Below are positions 7,897 to 16,490 of a stretch of DNA of 64,000 nt, piece after piece. Positions within the stretch are counted from its first letter, which is position 1; each line of letters begins with the position of its first letter. A program made the translations under genes and the position numbers. This stretch comes from Maribacter sp. (lineage in GTDB: Bacteria > Bacteroidota > Bacteroidia > Flavobacteriales > Flavobacteriaceae), in contig DRFI01000010.1 of NCBI GenBank assembly GCA_011050675.1, positions 1 to 64,000 of the forward strand, read 5' to 3'. Below the pieces are notes generated by a model, which did no database searches, was not told the DNA's origin, and worked only from the letters and a program-made list of their open reading frames with translations.

Positions 7897-9813
7897 ATGC
7901 AATTTAAATATCCAGAACTACTTTGGGGTCTTTTACTACTACTCATTCCTATATTAATTCACCTTTTTCAATTACGTCGATTTAAGAAAACGCCCTTTAC
8001 TAATGTAAAGTTCTTAAAACAAGTCGTTTCAGAGTCAAGAAAAAGCAGTTCCCTAAAAAAATGGTTATTACTGTTTACTAGAATGGGATTGTTAGCCGCT
8101 TTGATTTTTGCTTTTGCACAACCGTTTATAGCAAATGACACCGCACTTCAAGAAAAAGAAACTATTTTTTATTTAGACGATTCTTTTAGCATGAATGGGC
8201 AAATTGAAAATGTAAATCTTTTCAAAAACACTATTCAAGATTTCATAAAATACATACCTAACGAACAAAGGTTTACTTTATTTACAAATAAACAGGTGTT
8301 TAAGGATGTTGAAGTAAAAGACATCCAAAATGACTTACTGAATCTTTCGGTAGCCGCAGAGCAATTAGCAATTGCTGAAATTATTTTAAAAGCAAATACA
8401 TACTTCTCAGATAATGTAGCATCACAAAAAAACTTGGTAATCATATCTGATTTTCAGCAACGTATGGGTAACCCTTTAGCTATTGATTCCACCCAAAGTA
8501 TTAATATTAGTTTTATAAAGCCATCAAGTACCCTACTACTCAATACTGCTATTGATTCCGTTTATATTGGGGAACGAAGTAATGAAAACATAGAACTCAT
8601 TACTTTATTATCTACTAACTCCGAAGAAGAGACCATACCGGTTTCTTTATTTAACGATGATAAACTCATAGCAAAAACAGCAGCCAAGTTTGATGGATCT
8701 AAAAAAACGGAAGTTCGTTTTACCATAAATACTAATGAGGTAATTTTAGGAAAAGTAGCCATTAGTGATACGGGGCTGGACTATGACAACCAATTCTACT
8801 TCAACATTGATGAGAAATCAAAAATTAAAGTTTTGACTATCGGTAATTCATCGGTAAATTTCTTAGAACGTATTTATACCGAAGACGAATTTACTTTCTC
8901 TACAAGCACATTAGGGCAATTAAACTATAGCACTATTGAGAATCAAGATTTAGTAATTCTTAATGAGGTTCAAAAACTTCCTACATCTTTAATAACCGCT
9001 ATTAAAGCTTTGAGTAACAATGGTGGTAGTTTTGTATTAATTCCGTCCACTGATGGTGATATTGCCTCATATAATGAATTGGCTTTGTCATTCTATGGCA
9101 GTCAATATATTAATGGAGTCTCACAAAAAATATCAATCGCTAATGTAAAAACAGAGCATCCATTATTTATAAATGTATTTGATAAGAAGGTTACAGATTT
9201 TCAATTCCCGTCGGTAAACCAACGTTTTAAATTTAAAACTAAAGCGCCAATTGCTTTAGAATTTCAGAATAAAGAGCCTTTCTTATCAGGTAGTAAAAAT
9301 GCTTACTTTTTTACCGCTGCTATCAATAATGACAATTCTAATTTTAAAAATTCACCACTTATAGTTCCTGCTTTTTATAATATGGGAATGTATAGTTTAA
9401 AGCTTCCCCCATTGTATGCCACAATTGGAAATAATGTAGAAATTGAACTACCCGTTACCCTACAGCAAGATGATATTATAAAAATAGCTAATAAGGAAAA
9501 CGAGTTTATACCACAACAACGGGTTCTTCCAAAAAAAGTACAAATTAATTTTACCGAAAATCCCGAAGTAGCTGGTATTTACAAAGTGACGCATAACGAT
9601 CAAACTATAAGACACATTAGTTTTAATAATAATAGAAAGGAGAGTGAATTACTTTATTCTCAACTTCCAGAAAATAACAATCAAACGTCATTATCCCGTT
9701 TCTTTTTAGAAAGTCAAAAAAACAATATCATAAACGAGTTTTGGAAATGGTTTGCTATTTTAGCATTCGCATTTGTTTTAATTGAGACGGCACTTCAAAG
9801 ATTCTTAAAATAA
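7897..9813 (+). CDS. BatA-domain membrane protein with degenerate vWA domain
   Basis: A 638-aa protein with the typical BatA N-terminus: LLWGLLLLLIPILIHLF as membrane segment 1 and, after a basic stretch (LRRFKKTPF), a second segment around 57-76. A von Willebrand A-like domain follows, with a MIDAS-type DDSFS at 94-98. A long beta-rich extracytoplasmic part comes next, and a final membrane helix lies near 615-632. Proteins of this type belong to the Bacteroides aerotolerance/BatA family, but the rest of a bat operon is not here. It heads a tight run of plus-strand genes (26-bp gap to the dihydroorotase homologue). Its function is not established. Confidence 0.8.
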   Translation: MQFKYPELLWGLLLLLIPILIHLFQLRRFKKTPFTNVKFLKQVVSESRKSSSLKKWLLLFTRMGLLAALIFAFAQPFIANDTALQEKETIFYLDDSFSMNGQIENVNLFKNTIQDFIKYIPNEQRFTLFTNKQVFKDVEVKDIQNDLLNLSVAAEQLAIAEIILKANTYFSDNVASQKNLVIISDFQQRMGNPLAIDSTQSINISFIKPSSTLLLNTAIDSVYIGERSNENIELITLLSTNSEEETIPVSLFNDDKLIAKTAAKFDGSKKTEVRFTINTNEVILGKVAISDTGLDYDNQFYFNIDEKSKIKVLTIGNSSVNFLERIYTEDEFTFSTSTLGQLNYSTIENQDLVILNEVQKLPTSLITAIKALSNNGGSFVLIPSTDGDIASYNELALSFYGSQYINGVSQKISIANVKTEHPLFINVFDKKVTDFQFPSVNQRFKFKTKAPIALEFQNKEPFLSGSKNAYFFTAAINNDNSNFKNSPLIVPAFYNMGMYSLKLPPLYATIGNNVEIELPVTLQQDDIIKIANKENEFIPQQRVLPKKVQINFTENPEVAGIYKVTHNDQTIRHISFNNNRKESELLYSQLPENNNQTSLSRFFLESQKNNIINEFWKWFAILAFAFVLIETALQRFLK

Positions 9814-9839
9814 GCTAATAACGAACCACCCGTAAACCA

Positions 9840-11099
9840 ATGAATACACTCTTAAAATCAGTAACGATAGTAAATGGGAATACAAAAAACCTCCATTTAA
9901 AAAAGAGGGATATTCTTATTAAGAACGGAGTTATAGATGCTATTGAAACAAACATTGAGCCTATAGGTAAAACAAAAATAATAGACATAAAAAATCTACA
10001 TGTTTCAATTGGTTGGTTTGACAGTGGTGTAAGTTTTGGAGAGCCAGGTTATGAAGAAAGAGAAACTATAGAGAATGGATTACTTACAGCTGCGAAAAGC
10101 GGATTTACAGATGTCGTTTTAAACACAAGTAGCCACCCAACACCAGATTCATCATCTGATATTGTATACTTGAAAAATGCTGCGAAAGACCAGCTGACGA
10201 ATTTACATCCACTTGGAAACCTTACCGTAAAAGGTGAAGGGGAAGTACTTGCCGAGTTATACGACATGCAAAATGCCGGAGCTAAAGGTTTTTATGACTT
10301 TAAACACCCAATGTCAAATGCCAATCTTTTGAAAATAGCCTTACAATATGCTCAAAACTTTGAAGGATTAGTATTTTCATTTCCGTTGGATAAAAGCATA
10401 TCAGGAAAAGGAATTGTCAATGAAGGCATTACAAGTACTAAACTAGGTTTAAAAGGAATACCAGCACTAGCGGAAGAATTACAGGTAGCAAGAGATTTAT
10501 TCATCTTAGAATATACAGGTGGCAAGCTTTTTATACCAACTATTTCTACAGCGAACTCGGTGAAGCTAATTGCAGACGCCAAGAAAAAAGGATTACAAGT
10601 TTTTTGCAGTGTAGCAGCACATAATCTTTTAATTACAGATGATGCGCTTGAAGATTTTGATACGCAATATAAAGTAATGCCGCCATTAAGAACCGCTGCA
10701 GATGTAAAAGCATTGCAAAAAGGGATTAAAAATGGCACTATAGACTTAGTAACCTCTGATCACACCCCTTTAAATATTGAACTAAAGCATGTTGAATTCG
10801 ACAATGCAGATTTTGGCTCTATAGGTTTAGAAAGCATATTCGGAATACTGAATACTATATTAGGATTTGAGGAATCCGTTTCATTACTGACTAGAGGAAG
10901 GTCTATTTTTGGTATGGAAGACATCAACTTAGAGGTTGGTCAAGAAGCTAATCTAACTCTTTTTACTACGGAGGAGTCTTTCGAATTCTCTGAACAAAAT
11001 ATTCGAAGCTCCAGTAAGAATGCCATTGCAATAGGTGAGAAAATGAAAGGAAAAGTAGTTGGAACTATTGCAAACAATCAATTAGTATTAAATAATTAA
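9840..11099 (+). CDS. Dihydroorotase-like amidohydrolase, HxH motif lost
   Basis: A 419-aa protein of the class I dihydroorotase family by overall layout (LHVSxGW, EPGYEERETIENG, C-terminal TSDHTPL and an N-terminal/C-terminal composite beta sandwich). Active family members carry DxHVHFREPG. Here residues 61-70 read DSGVSFGEPG, so both zinc-binding His and the substrate-binding Arg are replaced (G63, S65, G67). The later CSVAAHNLL keeps one His where active enzymes have HH, and Asp in SDHTP is kept. It may be an inactive structural partner of aspartate transcarbamoylase, as known for pseudo-dihydroorotases, or work with an altered site. No pyrB is in the window. Close homologues in Flavobacteriia are usually annotated pyrC. 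Confidence 0.8.
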   Translation: MNTLLKSVTIVNGNTKNLHLKKRDILIKNGVIDAIETNIEPIGKTKIIDIKNLHVSIGWFDSGVSFGEPGYEERETIENGLLTAAKSGFTDVVLNTSSHPTPDSSSDIVYLKNAAKDQLTNLHPLGNLTVKGEGEVLAELYDMQNAGAKGFYDFKHPMSNANLLKIALQYAQNFEGLVFSFPLDKSISGKGIVNEGITSTKLGLKGIPALAEELQVARDLFILEYTGGKLFIPTISTANSVKLIADAKKKGLQVFCSVAAHNLLITDDALEDFDTQYKVMPPLRTAADVKALQKGIKNGTIDLVTSDHTPLNIELKHVEFDNADFGSIGLESIFGILNTILGFEESVSLLTRGRSIFGMEDINLEVGQEANLTLFTTEESFEFSEQNIRSSSKNAIAIGEKMKGKVVGTIANNQLVLNN

Positions 11100-11101
11100 C
11101 A

Positions 11102-11431
11102 ATGGAGAAATCTCCCGATATACCCGGAAAAAACACGGCTATTATAGCCTATTTAACCATTATTGGTGCAGTTATAGCGCTTTCAATGAATAATGAGCCA
11201 CAGTATCGTTTTGCCAGGATACACACTCGCCAGGCATTTGGGCTACATTTAATGTTTCATAGCTTTGCTTTATTCTCAAGTGTTTGGTTTAACCAATACG
11301 CTCTTTATGGTTTATACCTTTGCTATATAGTATTATGGGTATATGGTTTTATTGGCGCCTTAAGCAACAAAGAACAAATAGTACCAATAGTAGGTCCGTC
11401 TTTTCAAAAATGGTTCACTTTTATTAAATAA
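11102..11431 (+). CDS. Small membrane protein, unrecognised
   Basis: A 109-aa protein with about three hydrophobic segments: IIAYLTIIGAVIALSM near 13-28, a middle one around 45-60, and ALYGLYLCYIVLWVYGFIGAL around 67-87, interrupted by short polar turns. The pattern is reminiscent of DUF4870-like membrane proteins (RFARIHTRQAFGLHL resembles their FxxxHxxQ loop). It starts 2 bp after the dihydroorotase-like stop and ends 3 bp before the hydrolase start, so it is co-transcribed. Function unknown. Confidence 0.7.
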   Translation: MEKSPDIPGKNTAIIAYLTIIGAVIALSMNNEPQYRFARIHTRQAFGLHLMFHSFALFSSVWFNQYALYGLYLCYIVLWVYGFIGALSNKEQIVPIVGPSFQKWFTFIK

Positions 11432-11434
11432 ACA

Positions 11435-12094
11435 ATGACAACAGCTCCCCTATCTTTAGAACACATTATTAGACCTTCTAGCCTTACCGACAAAAAACCA
11501 CCAGTACTTTTTATGCTGCACGGTTACGGTAGTAATGAAGAAGATCTTTTTTCTTTCGCTCCAGAATTACCAGAAGAATTATGCATTATTGCTGTTCGCG
11601 CACCATATATATTGCAACCTTACGGATATGCCTGGTATGCTATTAATTTTGATGATGAGAAAGGTAAATGGAGTGATGATGAGCAAGCCATAGAATCTCG
11701 TGATAAAATCAAGACTTTTATTGGTGAAGCATGTACGACATATGGCTTAGATGAAAATAACGTAAACCTTTTAGGTTTTAGCCAAGGCACTATTCTTAGT
11801 TATGCCGTTGCATTATCATATCCCGATAAAGTAAAAAATGTAATTGCATTAAGTGGTTATATCAATGAAAAAATACTGATAGATTCGTATCATGAAAATA
11901 ATTTCGACAACCTAAATTTCTATTGTTCGCATGGCGATATGGACCAGGTTATTCCTGTAGATTGGGCAAGATTAGCTCCAGAATTATTGAAAAAATTCGA
12001 TATTAAACACGTGTATGAAGAATTCCCTGCAGGGCATGGAGTTGCACCGCAGAATTTCTATTCGCTTAAAAAATGGATTTCAGATAAAATCTAA
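11435..12094 (+). CDS. Alpha/beta hydrolase, carboxylesterase/phospholipase family
   Basis: A 219-aa cytoplasmic serine hydrolase of the carboxylesterase/lysophospholipase type. The oxyanion-side motif MLHGYGSNEED is near the N-terminus, the nucleophile elbow is GFSQG, the acid is in HGDMDQVIP and the His is in PAGHG. The length is normal for the family. It is the last gene of the plus-strand run and overlaps the end of the next, convergent gene by 4 bp. Substrate unknown. Confidence 0.85.
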   Translation: MTTAPLSLEHIIRPSSLTDKKPPVLFMLHGYGSNEEDLFSFAPELPEELCIIAVRAPYILQPYGYAWYAINFDDEKGKWSDDEQAIESRDKIKTFIGEACTTYGLDENNVNLLGFSQGTILSYAVALSYPDKVKNVIALSGYINEKILIDSYHENNFDNLNFYCSHGDMDQVIPVDWARLAPELLKKFDIKHVYEEFPAGHGVAPQNFYSLKKWISDKI

Positions 12095-12606
12095 TTACTA
12101 CGTGTGTACAACAGGTGGTCTATTAAGGTAAAATCTACCCCTAGATCATCTTTTACTTCGTACTTGATCAATAGTTCTCCCCAATATTTTCCGTCCGAGA
12201 AATCGGTTAATATCCATTTATGGTTTAGAACTTTAATTTTATTAATTTTAAAGTCACTCTGCATTCCCTCATAAGGTACTAAGGGATTATCACCCTTTTG
12301 AGCATTGGTTTCCAATAATTTATCTGCAACATAAGCCGCAGGGTTTTGTAAATTTAATTCCTCAAAATAAGCAAGTGCGTCATCATTATTCTCTAATGAG
12401 AAATATTGCATATCCAACACCTTCAAAGAAGATTTTTGAACTGAGTCTTTTAGTTCTTCAACTTCATTTTCTAATCGTGTAATTTTCTCAGTCTTAGCTT
12501 CAGCTTTTTGTGTATAAGCTTTAACCATATTGCTACTACTGACCATTAGATACAGGCATATTAAGGATACAAATAGAAATAGGTAAAGAAATATTTTACT
12601 CTTCAT
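12091..12606 (-). CDS. Membrane-anchored coiled-coil protein, unrecognised
   Basis: A 171-aa protein with one N-terminal membrane helix or uncleaved signal (IFLYLFLFVSLICLYLMV), a coiled-coil about 33-60 rich in Glu/Lys/Leu, and a folded C-terminal domain of about 100 residues with several Trp/Tyr. I do not recognise the family. It starts 2 bp after the stop of the upstream MBL-fold gene, so the two form an operon. Its job may be linked to that hydrolase, but nothing in the sequence shows how. Confidence 0.7.
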   Translation of the reverse strand: MKSKIFLYLFLFVSLICLYLMVSSSNMVKAYTQKAEAKTEKITRLENEVEELKDSVQKSSLKVLDMQYFSLENNDDALAYFEELNLQNPAAYVADKLLETNAQKGDNPLVPYEGMQSDFKINKIKVLNHKWILTDFSDGKYWGELLIKYEVKDDLGVDFTLIDHLLYTRSN

Positions 12607-12608
12607 AA

Positions 12609-13385
12609 TTAAATGGTGATTGTTAAATTATCGTATGCCAAATGTACATTATTCGGCAGCGTTTTTTCTACTTCGTTATGAAAACCAAGTAAATGACTAA
12701 TATGGGTAAAGTATGCTTTTTCTGGATTTACTTCTTTTATAAAAGCAAGAGCCTCCTCCAAATTAAAATGAGAAACATGCGGTTCTATTCGTAATGCATT
12801 TACCACTACAACTTTAGAACCCTTAATTTTTTCTAATTCTATTGGGTCAATAGATTTCACATCAGTTAAATAAGTAAAGTCCCCCACTCTATAACCAAAT
12901 ACCTGTAGTTTATTATGCAACACGTTAATTGGAGTAACAGTTTCGTTACCAATTAGAAATGGTTCATTATTCTCAACAAGATTAATATCAACAGATGGAG
13001 CTCCAGGATACCTATCTTTCTCTTCAAAAATATAATCAAAACGTCTTATTAAAGATTTTACTACCCTTTTATGAGCATAAATGGGAATATTACCTTGCCG
13101 AAAGAAAAAGGGGCGAATATCATCCAAACCAGCAGTATGATCAGAATGTTCATGTGTATATAAAATGCCGTCTATATGTTTTACACTGTGGTTAAGCATT
13201 TGCTGACGAAAATCTGGTCCGCAATCTATTACATAGTTATACTCGTTCCAAGAAAGTAAAACAGATACCCTAAGCCTTTTGTCTTTTGGGTTATCGCTTA
13301 AACACACAGGGTGTGTACTTCCAATAATTGGAATACCTTGAGAAGTTCCCGTTCCTAAAAAAGTGACACGTAAATTGTTAATCAT
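12609..13385 (-). CDS. MBL-fold metallo-hydrolase, PhnP/RNase Z-like
   Basis: A 258-aa metallo-beta-lactamase-fold phosphodiesterase. The N-terminus TFLGTGTSQGIP is typical of the PhnP/RNase Z branch, the metal motif is THEHSDHTAGLDD (HxHxDH), and a second His region occurs in FTHISH near the C-terminus. The length fits PhnP-like cyclic phosphodiesterases. Flavobacteria commonly carry this gene outside any phn cluster, so a role in phosphonate use is not implied. It forms an operon with the coiled-coil gene downstream. Confidence 0.85.
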   Translation of the reverse strand: MINNLRVTFLGTGTSQGIPIIGSTHPVCLSDNPKDKRLRVSVLLSWNEYNYVIDCGPDFRQQMLNHSVKHIDGILYTHEHSDHTAGLDDIRPFFFRQGNIPIYAHKRVVKSLIRRFDYIFEEKDRYPGAPSVDINLVENNEPFLIGNETVTPINVLHNKLQVFGYRVGDFTYLTDVKSIDPIELEKIKGSKVVVVNALRIEPHVSHFNLEEALAFIKEVNPEKAYFTHISHLLGFHNEVEKTLPNNVHLAYDNLTITI

Positions 13386-13505
13386 GTGCTACAAATTTAA
13401 TTCCTTTTTAATAAAATAGGTGGTTGAAAATTATAAGATCACTGCAATTAAAAGCGAATAAAAACAATAACCGAAACTTATGCCATTTTTTTGCCGCTAT
13501 TGCCC

Positions 13506-13533
13506 TTTGTAACAACCATTCTTTATAACTTTG
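13506..13533 (+). promoter_or_regulatory. Bacteroidota-type promoter (TTTG / TAACTTTG)
   Basis: TTTG at 13506-13509 and TAACTTTG at 13526-13533 are separated by 16 bp and lie 22 bp before the ATG of the 484-aa gene. Both boxes match the family sigma factor consensus (TTTG and TAnnTTTG). Confidence 0.55.
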
Positions 13534-13555
13534 TTAAAAGATAAACAGGTAAAAA

Positions 13556-15010
13556 ATGGCATCGGTATTAAAACGAGATAGTGTCTTTGAAAACATTCCC
13601 TCTATAAAAGCAAAAACCCTACGTATAAATCTGAATCCAGATATATATGGAACCTTCGCTGAAATCGGCGCCGGACAAGAAACTGCCCGTCATTTCTTTA
13701 GATCTGGTGGTGCATCTGGTACAATTGCTAAGGCAATGAGTGCTTATGACAAAGATTTTAGTGATGCTATTTATGGTGTTGAGACAGATGGGCGATATGT
13801 AACCCAGGCGAGACTTAAAACCATGCTTGACTATGAAATGCAGTTAATGGAAGAGCGTATTAGTCGCGACAACCACCCTGACAGGTTGTTCTTTTCATAT
13901 GCAAATACAGTTGCTACCATTGATTTCTCTAAACGTTACAAAGGTCATGGTTGGATCGGTATTAGATACCAACTAGACCCAAAACAGAAAGATTATGATG
14001 AAATAATTCTTCACATACGTTTTAAACAGAATGAAGCTAGGTTACAACAAGAAACGTTAGGTATTCTTGGTGTTAATTTAATTTATGGCGCTTTTTACAA
14101 GTACCATAAACCTAAAAAAATGTTGAAATATCTATATGATCATATAGATAAGGATACATTAGAAATTGATATGATCAATTTCTCTGGACCTAACTTTAAA
14201 GAAGTAGACAACCGTTTAATGAGTCTTCAACTTATTAAAAATGACATGACAGATGCTGTTATGTTCGGTCCTGATGGAAACAACCTTTTACCTGCAGCGG
14301 TACTTTATAAAAAGAATATTTTGGCATTACGTGGTAGTTTTAGACCGGTAACCAAAGTAAACTTAGATATGTTTGAAAAATCTTATGATATTTTCATTCG
14401 TGATAAAGGCGTTGATCAAAACAATACTATCGTAATTTTTGAAATAACACTATCTAATCTAAAAGCTTCTGGAGAAATTGATGAGCAAGATTTTATGGAT
14501 AGAGCAGAATTACTTTGTTCATTAGGACATTCTGTAATGATTTCTAAATTTCAGGAGTATTATAAATTAGTAGAGTATTTTAATAACTATACTAAAAATA
14601 GAATTGGTCTTACCATGGGTGTGAACAACCTTGTAGACATATTCGATGAAAAATATTATCGTCATTTAAGTGGTGGTATCCTTGAAGCTTTTGGTAAACT
14701 TTTCTTTAAAGATTTACAAGTGTATCTATACCCAATGAAAAACCCAGATACTGGTCAGATTATGACAAGTAACAATGTTAAGGTTCACCCGCGTATGAAA
14801 GAACTATACAAGTTCTTTAAGTATAATGGTAAGGTAATGGACATAATAGATTACGAGCCAGATGTTATGCATATTTTCTCAAGAGATGTTCTTAAAAAGT
14901 TGATGAACAATGATGAAGGATGGGAAAAAATGCTACCTGAAGGAATTGCTGAAATTATTAAACAAAAGCAATTGTTCACAAGAAAAAACGAAGAGCAAGA
15001 AACTGAATAA
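13556..15010 (+). CDS. Conserved Bacteroidota protein of unknown function (484 aa)
   Basis: A 484-aa, apparently cytoplasmic protein: no signal peptide and no membrane helix. It has many charged and aromatic residues spread evenly, with recognisable conserved-looking blocks such as FAEIGAGQETARHFF and GGASGTIAKAMSAYDKDFSDAIYG (given here only in part). I remember close homologues across Bacteroidota without a demonstrated function. I see no nucleotide-binding P-loop or other catalytic signature I can name. It has its own promoter and its own terminator, so it is a single-gene transcription unit. Its C-terminus is polar and Lys/Glu-rich. Confidence 0.75.
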   Translation: MASVLKRDSVFENIPSIKAKTLRINLNPDIYGTFAEIGAGQETARHFFRSGGASGTIAKAMSAYDKDFSDAIYGVETDGRYVTQARLKTMLDYEMQLMEERISRDNHPDRLFFSYANTVATIDFSKRYKGHGWIGIRYQLDPKQKDYDEIILHIRFKQNEARLQQETLGILGVNLIYGAFYKYHKPKKMLKYLYDHIDKDTLEIDMINFSGPNFKEVDNRLMSLQLIKNDMTDAVMFGPDGNNLLPAAVLYKKNILALRGSFRPVTKVNLDMFEKSYDIFIRDKGVDQNNTIVIFEITLSNLKASGEIDEQDFMDRAELLCSLGHSVMISKFQEYYKLVEYFNNYTKNRIGLTMGVNNLVDIFDEKYYRHLSGGILEAFGKLFFKDLQVYLYPMKNPDTGQIMTSNNVKVHPRMKELYKFFKYNGKVMDIIDYEPDVMHIFSRDVLKKLMNNDEGWEKMLPEGIAEIIKQKQLFTRKNEEQETE

Positions 15011-15035
15011 ATTATTGATTGCCAAATCATTGAAT

Positions 15036-15068
15036 AAAAAAATGCCCATTAATAACGGGCATTTTTTT
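15036..15068. terminator. Bidirectional terminator
   Basis: An AATGCCC/GGGCATT stem with long A and T tracts on either side lies between the convergent 484-aa gene and bcp. Confidence 0.8.
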
Positions 15069-15088
15069 TGTTTACAATCTACTCAATA

Positions 15089-15541
15089 TCAATCTAATAA
15101 CTGAGCAGCGTGATCTTTTGTCTTAACCTTATCTATTACTTTAGTTACGATTCCATCACCGTCTACTACAAAAGTTTTTCTATGGATACCATCATATTCG
15201 CGACCCATAAATTTCTTTAATCCCCAAACACCAAATGCATTAATTACCATATGATCTTCATCTGCTAATAATGGAAATGGAAATTTATATTTCTCTTTAA
15301 ATTTCGCCTGTCTTTTTTCAGAATCTGCACTAACCCCCAAAAGTTCATAGCCTTCAGATTGTAATTCTTTATAATTATCCCTTAAATTACATGCCTCAGC
15401 AGTGCAACCTGGTGTACTTGCCTTAGGATAGAAAAAAACAATAAGTTTTTTTCCTTGATAATCCTTTAGACTGACTGTATTTCCATCTTGATCTTTAACA
15501 GAAAATGGAGGGACTTTATCACCAACTTTTAACGTATTCAT
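15089..15541 (-). CDS. bcp: Thioredoxin-dependent thiol peroxidase (peroxiredoxin Q)
   Basis: A 150-aa peroxiredoxin of the Bcp/PrxQ type that reduces hydrogen peroxide and organic peroxides with thioredoxin as electron donor. The active site PGCTAEACNLRD has the peroxidatic Cys and a resolving Cys five residues later, typical of 2-Cys PrxQ. The upstream PKASTPG and downstream GVSADSEKRQAKF blocks are standard. No signal peptide, so cytoplasmic. It is divergent from the endonuclease III gene (55-bp gap). Confidence 0.93.
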   Translation of the reverse strand: MNTLKVGDKVPPFSVKDQDGNTVSLKDYQGKKLIVFFYPKASTPGCTAEACNLRDNYKELQSEGYELLGVSADSEKRQAKFKEKYKFPFPLLADEDHMVINAFGVWGLKKFMGREYDGIHRKTFVVDGDGIVTKVIDKVKTKDHAAQLLD

Positions 15542-15596
15542 AAATGAAGTTTTATAAATTTGTGTTTAAATATTTTCAATCAAAATTAAACAATTA

Positions 15597-16262
15597 ATGA
15601 CGAAAGCCGAAAAAATAGCTTTTACAATTTCTACGCTTCAAGAGCTTTATCCTGAAATTCCTGTGCCTCTAGATCATAAAGATCCTTATACTTTATTAAT
15701 TGCAGTTTTAATGTCAGCACAAAGTACAGACGTTAGGGTAAATAAAATTACTCCGCTCCTATTTGCCAGAGCAGATAACCCATATGATATGATTAAGTTA
15801 AGTGTAGAAGAAATTAGGGAAATCATCAAGCCTGTTGGTTTATCACCAATGAAAGCAAAAGGAATTCACGGATTGTCACATATATTAATTGATAAACATA
15901 ATGGCGAAGTACCTAAAGAACTTGAATATTTAGAAGAACTACCGGCCGTAGGTCACAAAACTGCTAGTGTAGTTATATCACAAGCTTTTGGTATACCGGC
16001 ATTTCCTGTGGATACCCATATTCATAGACTACTATACAGATGGGGGTTTACCAATGGTAAAAATGTGGTGCAAACAGAAAAGGATGCAAAGAGATTATTT
16101 CCAAGAGAAATTTGGAATGATCTTCATCTACAAATAATATGGTATGGTCGTGAATATTCCCCTGCAAGAGGTTGGGATATGGAGAAAGACGTTATCACAA
16201 AAACAATTGGGAGAAAAACAGTACTTAATGATTACTATAAAAAGAAAAAAGCCCGCTTTTAG
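15597..16262 (+). CDS. nth: Endonuclease III, iron-sulfur cluster lost
   Basis: A 221-aa base-excision DNA glycosylase/AP lyase. The helix-hairpin-helix LPAVGHKTA contains the catalytic Lys121, and the catalytic Asp139 is in FPVDTHIHR. Classical Nth proteins end with four Cys holding a [4Fe-4S] cluster. This protein has no cysteine at all; the equivalent region reads YGREYSPARGWDMEKD. The fold and both catalytic residues remain, so activity is likely kept. The last codons and the TAG stop lie inside the stem-loop of the terminator. Confidence 0.93.
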   Translation: MTKAEKIAFTISTLQELYPEIPVPLDHKDPYTLLIAVLMSAQSTDVRVNKITPLLFARADNPYDMIKLSVEEIREIIKPVGLSPMKAKGIHGLSHILIDKHNGEVPKELEYLEELPAVGHKTASVVISQAFGIPAFPVDTHIHRLLYRWGFTNGKNVVQTEKDAKRLFPREIWNDLHLQIIWYGREYSPARGWDMEKDVITKTIGRKTVLNDYYKKKKARF

Positions 16263-16273
16263 CGGGCTTTTTT
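16245..16273. terminator. Terminator overlapping the nth stop codon
   Basis: The GCCCGC stem, TTTTA loop and GCGGGC stem are flanked by A6 and T6. The nth TAG at 16260-16262 falls at the loop and start of the second arm. It can serve both nth and the minus-strand small gene that ends at 16275. Confidence 0.85.
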
Positions 16274-16274
16274 C

Positions 16275-16418
16275 TTAATTTAAAAATGTTTCGAATTCTA
16301 AATCTTCGTATTCAAACTCAAATAAAGCCTGTGAATAGCTCAATAAGAAGTTGATTGTCTTCGGACAAACTTTGTTAAATCCGGTCTGTTCTTGGTAATT
16401 TGAGTAAATTTTTTCCAT
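16275..16418 (-). CDS. 47-aa small protein paired with sigma factor (copy 1)
   Basis: An unannotated-size gene of 47 codons plus TAA, located 72 bp downstream of an ECF sigma factor gene on the same strand. The protein begins MEKIY, has a central TINFLLSYSQ block and ends EFETFLN. It aligns without gaps over its full 47 residues with the small gene at 17482-17625 (22 of 47 identical by my count, including MEK-Y, a T-I-x-F-L-L-S-Y-S block, and F-E...L-N at the end). The same length, same position after a paralogous sigma gene and protein-level conservation argue that both are real genes. An AGGAAG-like sequence lies just before the ATG. It has no membrane helix and no recognised family. A sigma-regulating peptide is one guess. 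Confidence 0.7.
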   Translation of the reverse strand: MEKIYSNYQEQTGFNKVCPKTINFLLSYSQALFEFEYEDLEFETFLN

Positions 16419-16490
16419 ACTTCCTACGTTGTTACACTAAAATAACGACGCAAATTTGGAAATATTGTTTATTCTACTTTCTACCCTAAA

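Noticed and set aside
7897..12094. BatA-like, dihydroorotase-like, membrane and hydrolase genes as one novel system
   Set aside because: Tight spacing shows co-transcription, but the products share no evident pathway; this is a common type of flavobacterial housekeeping run.
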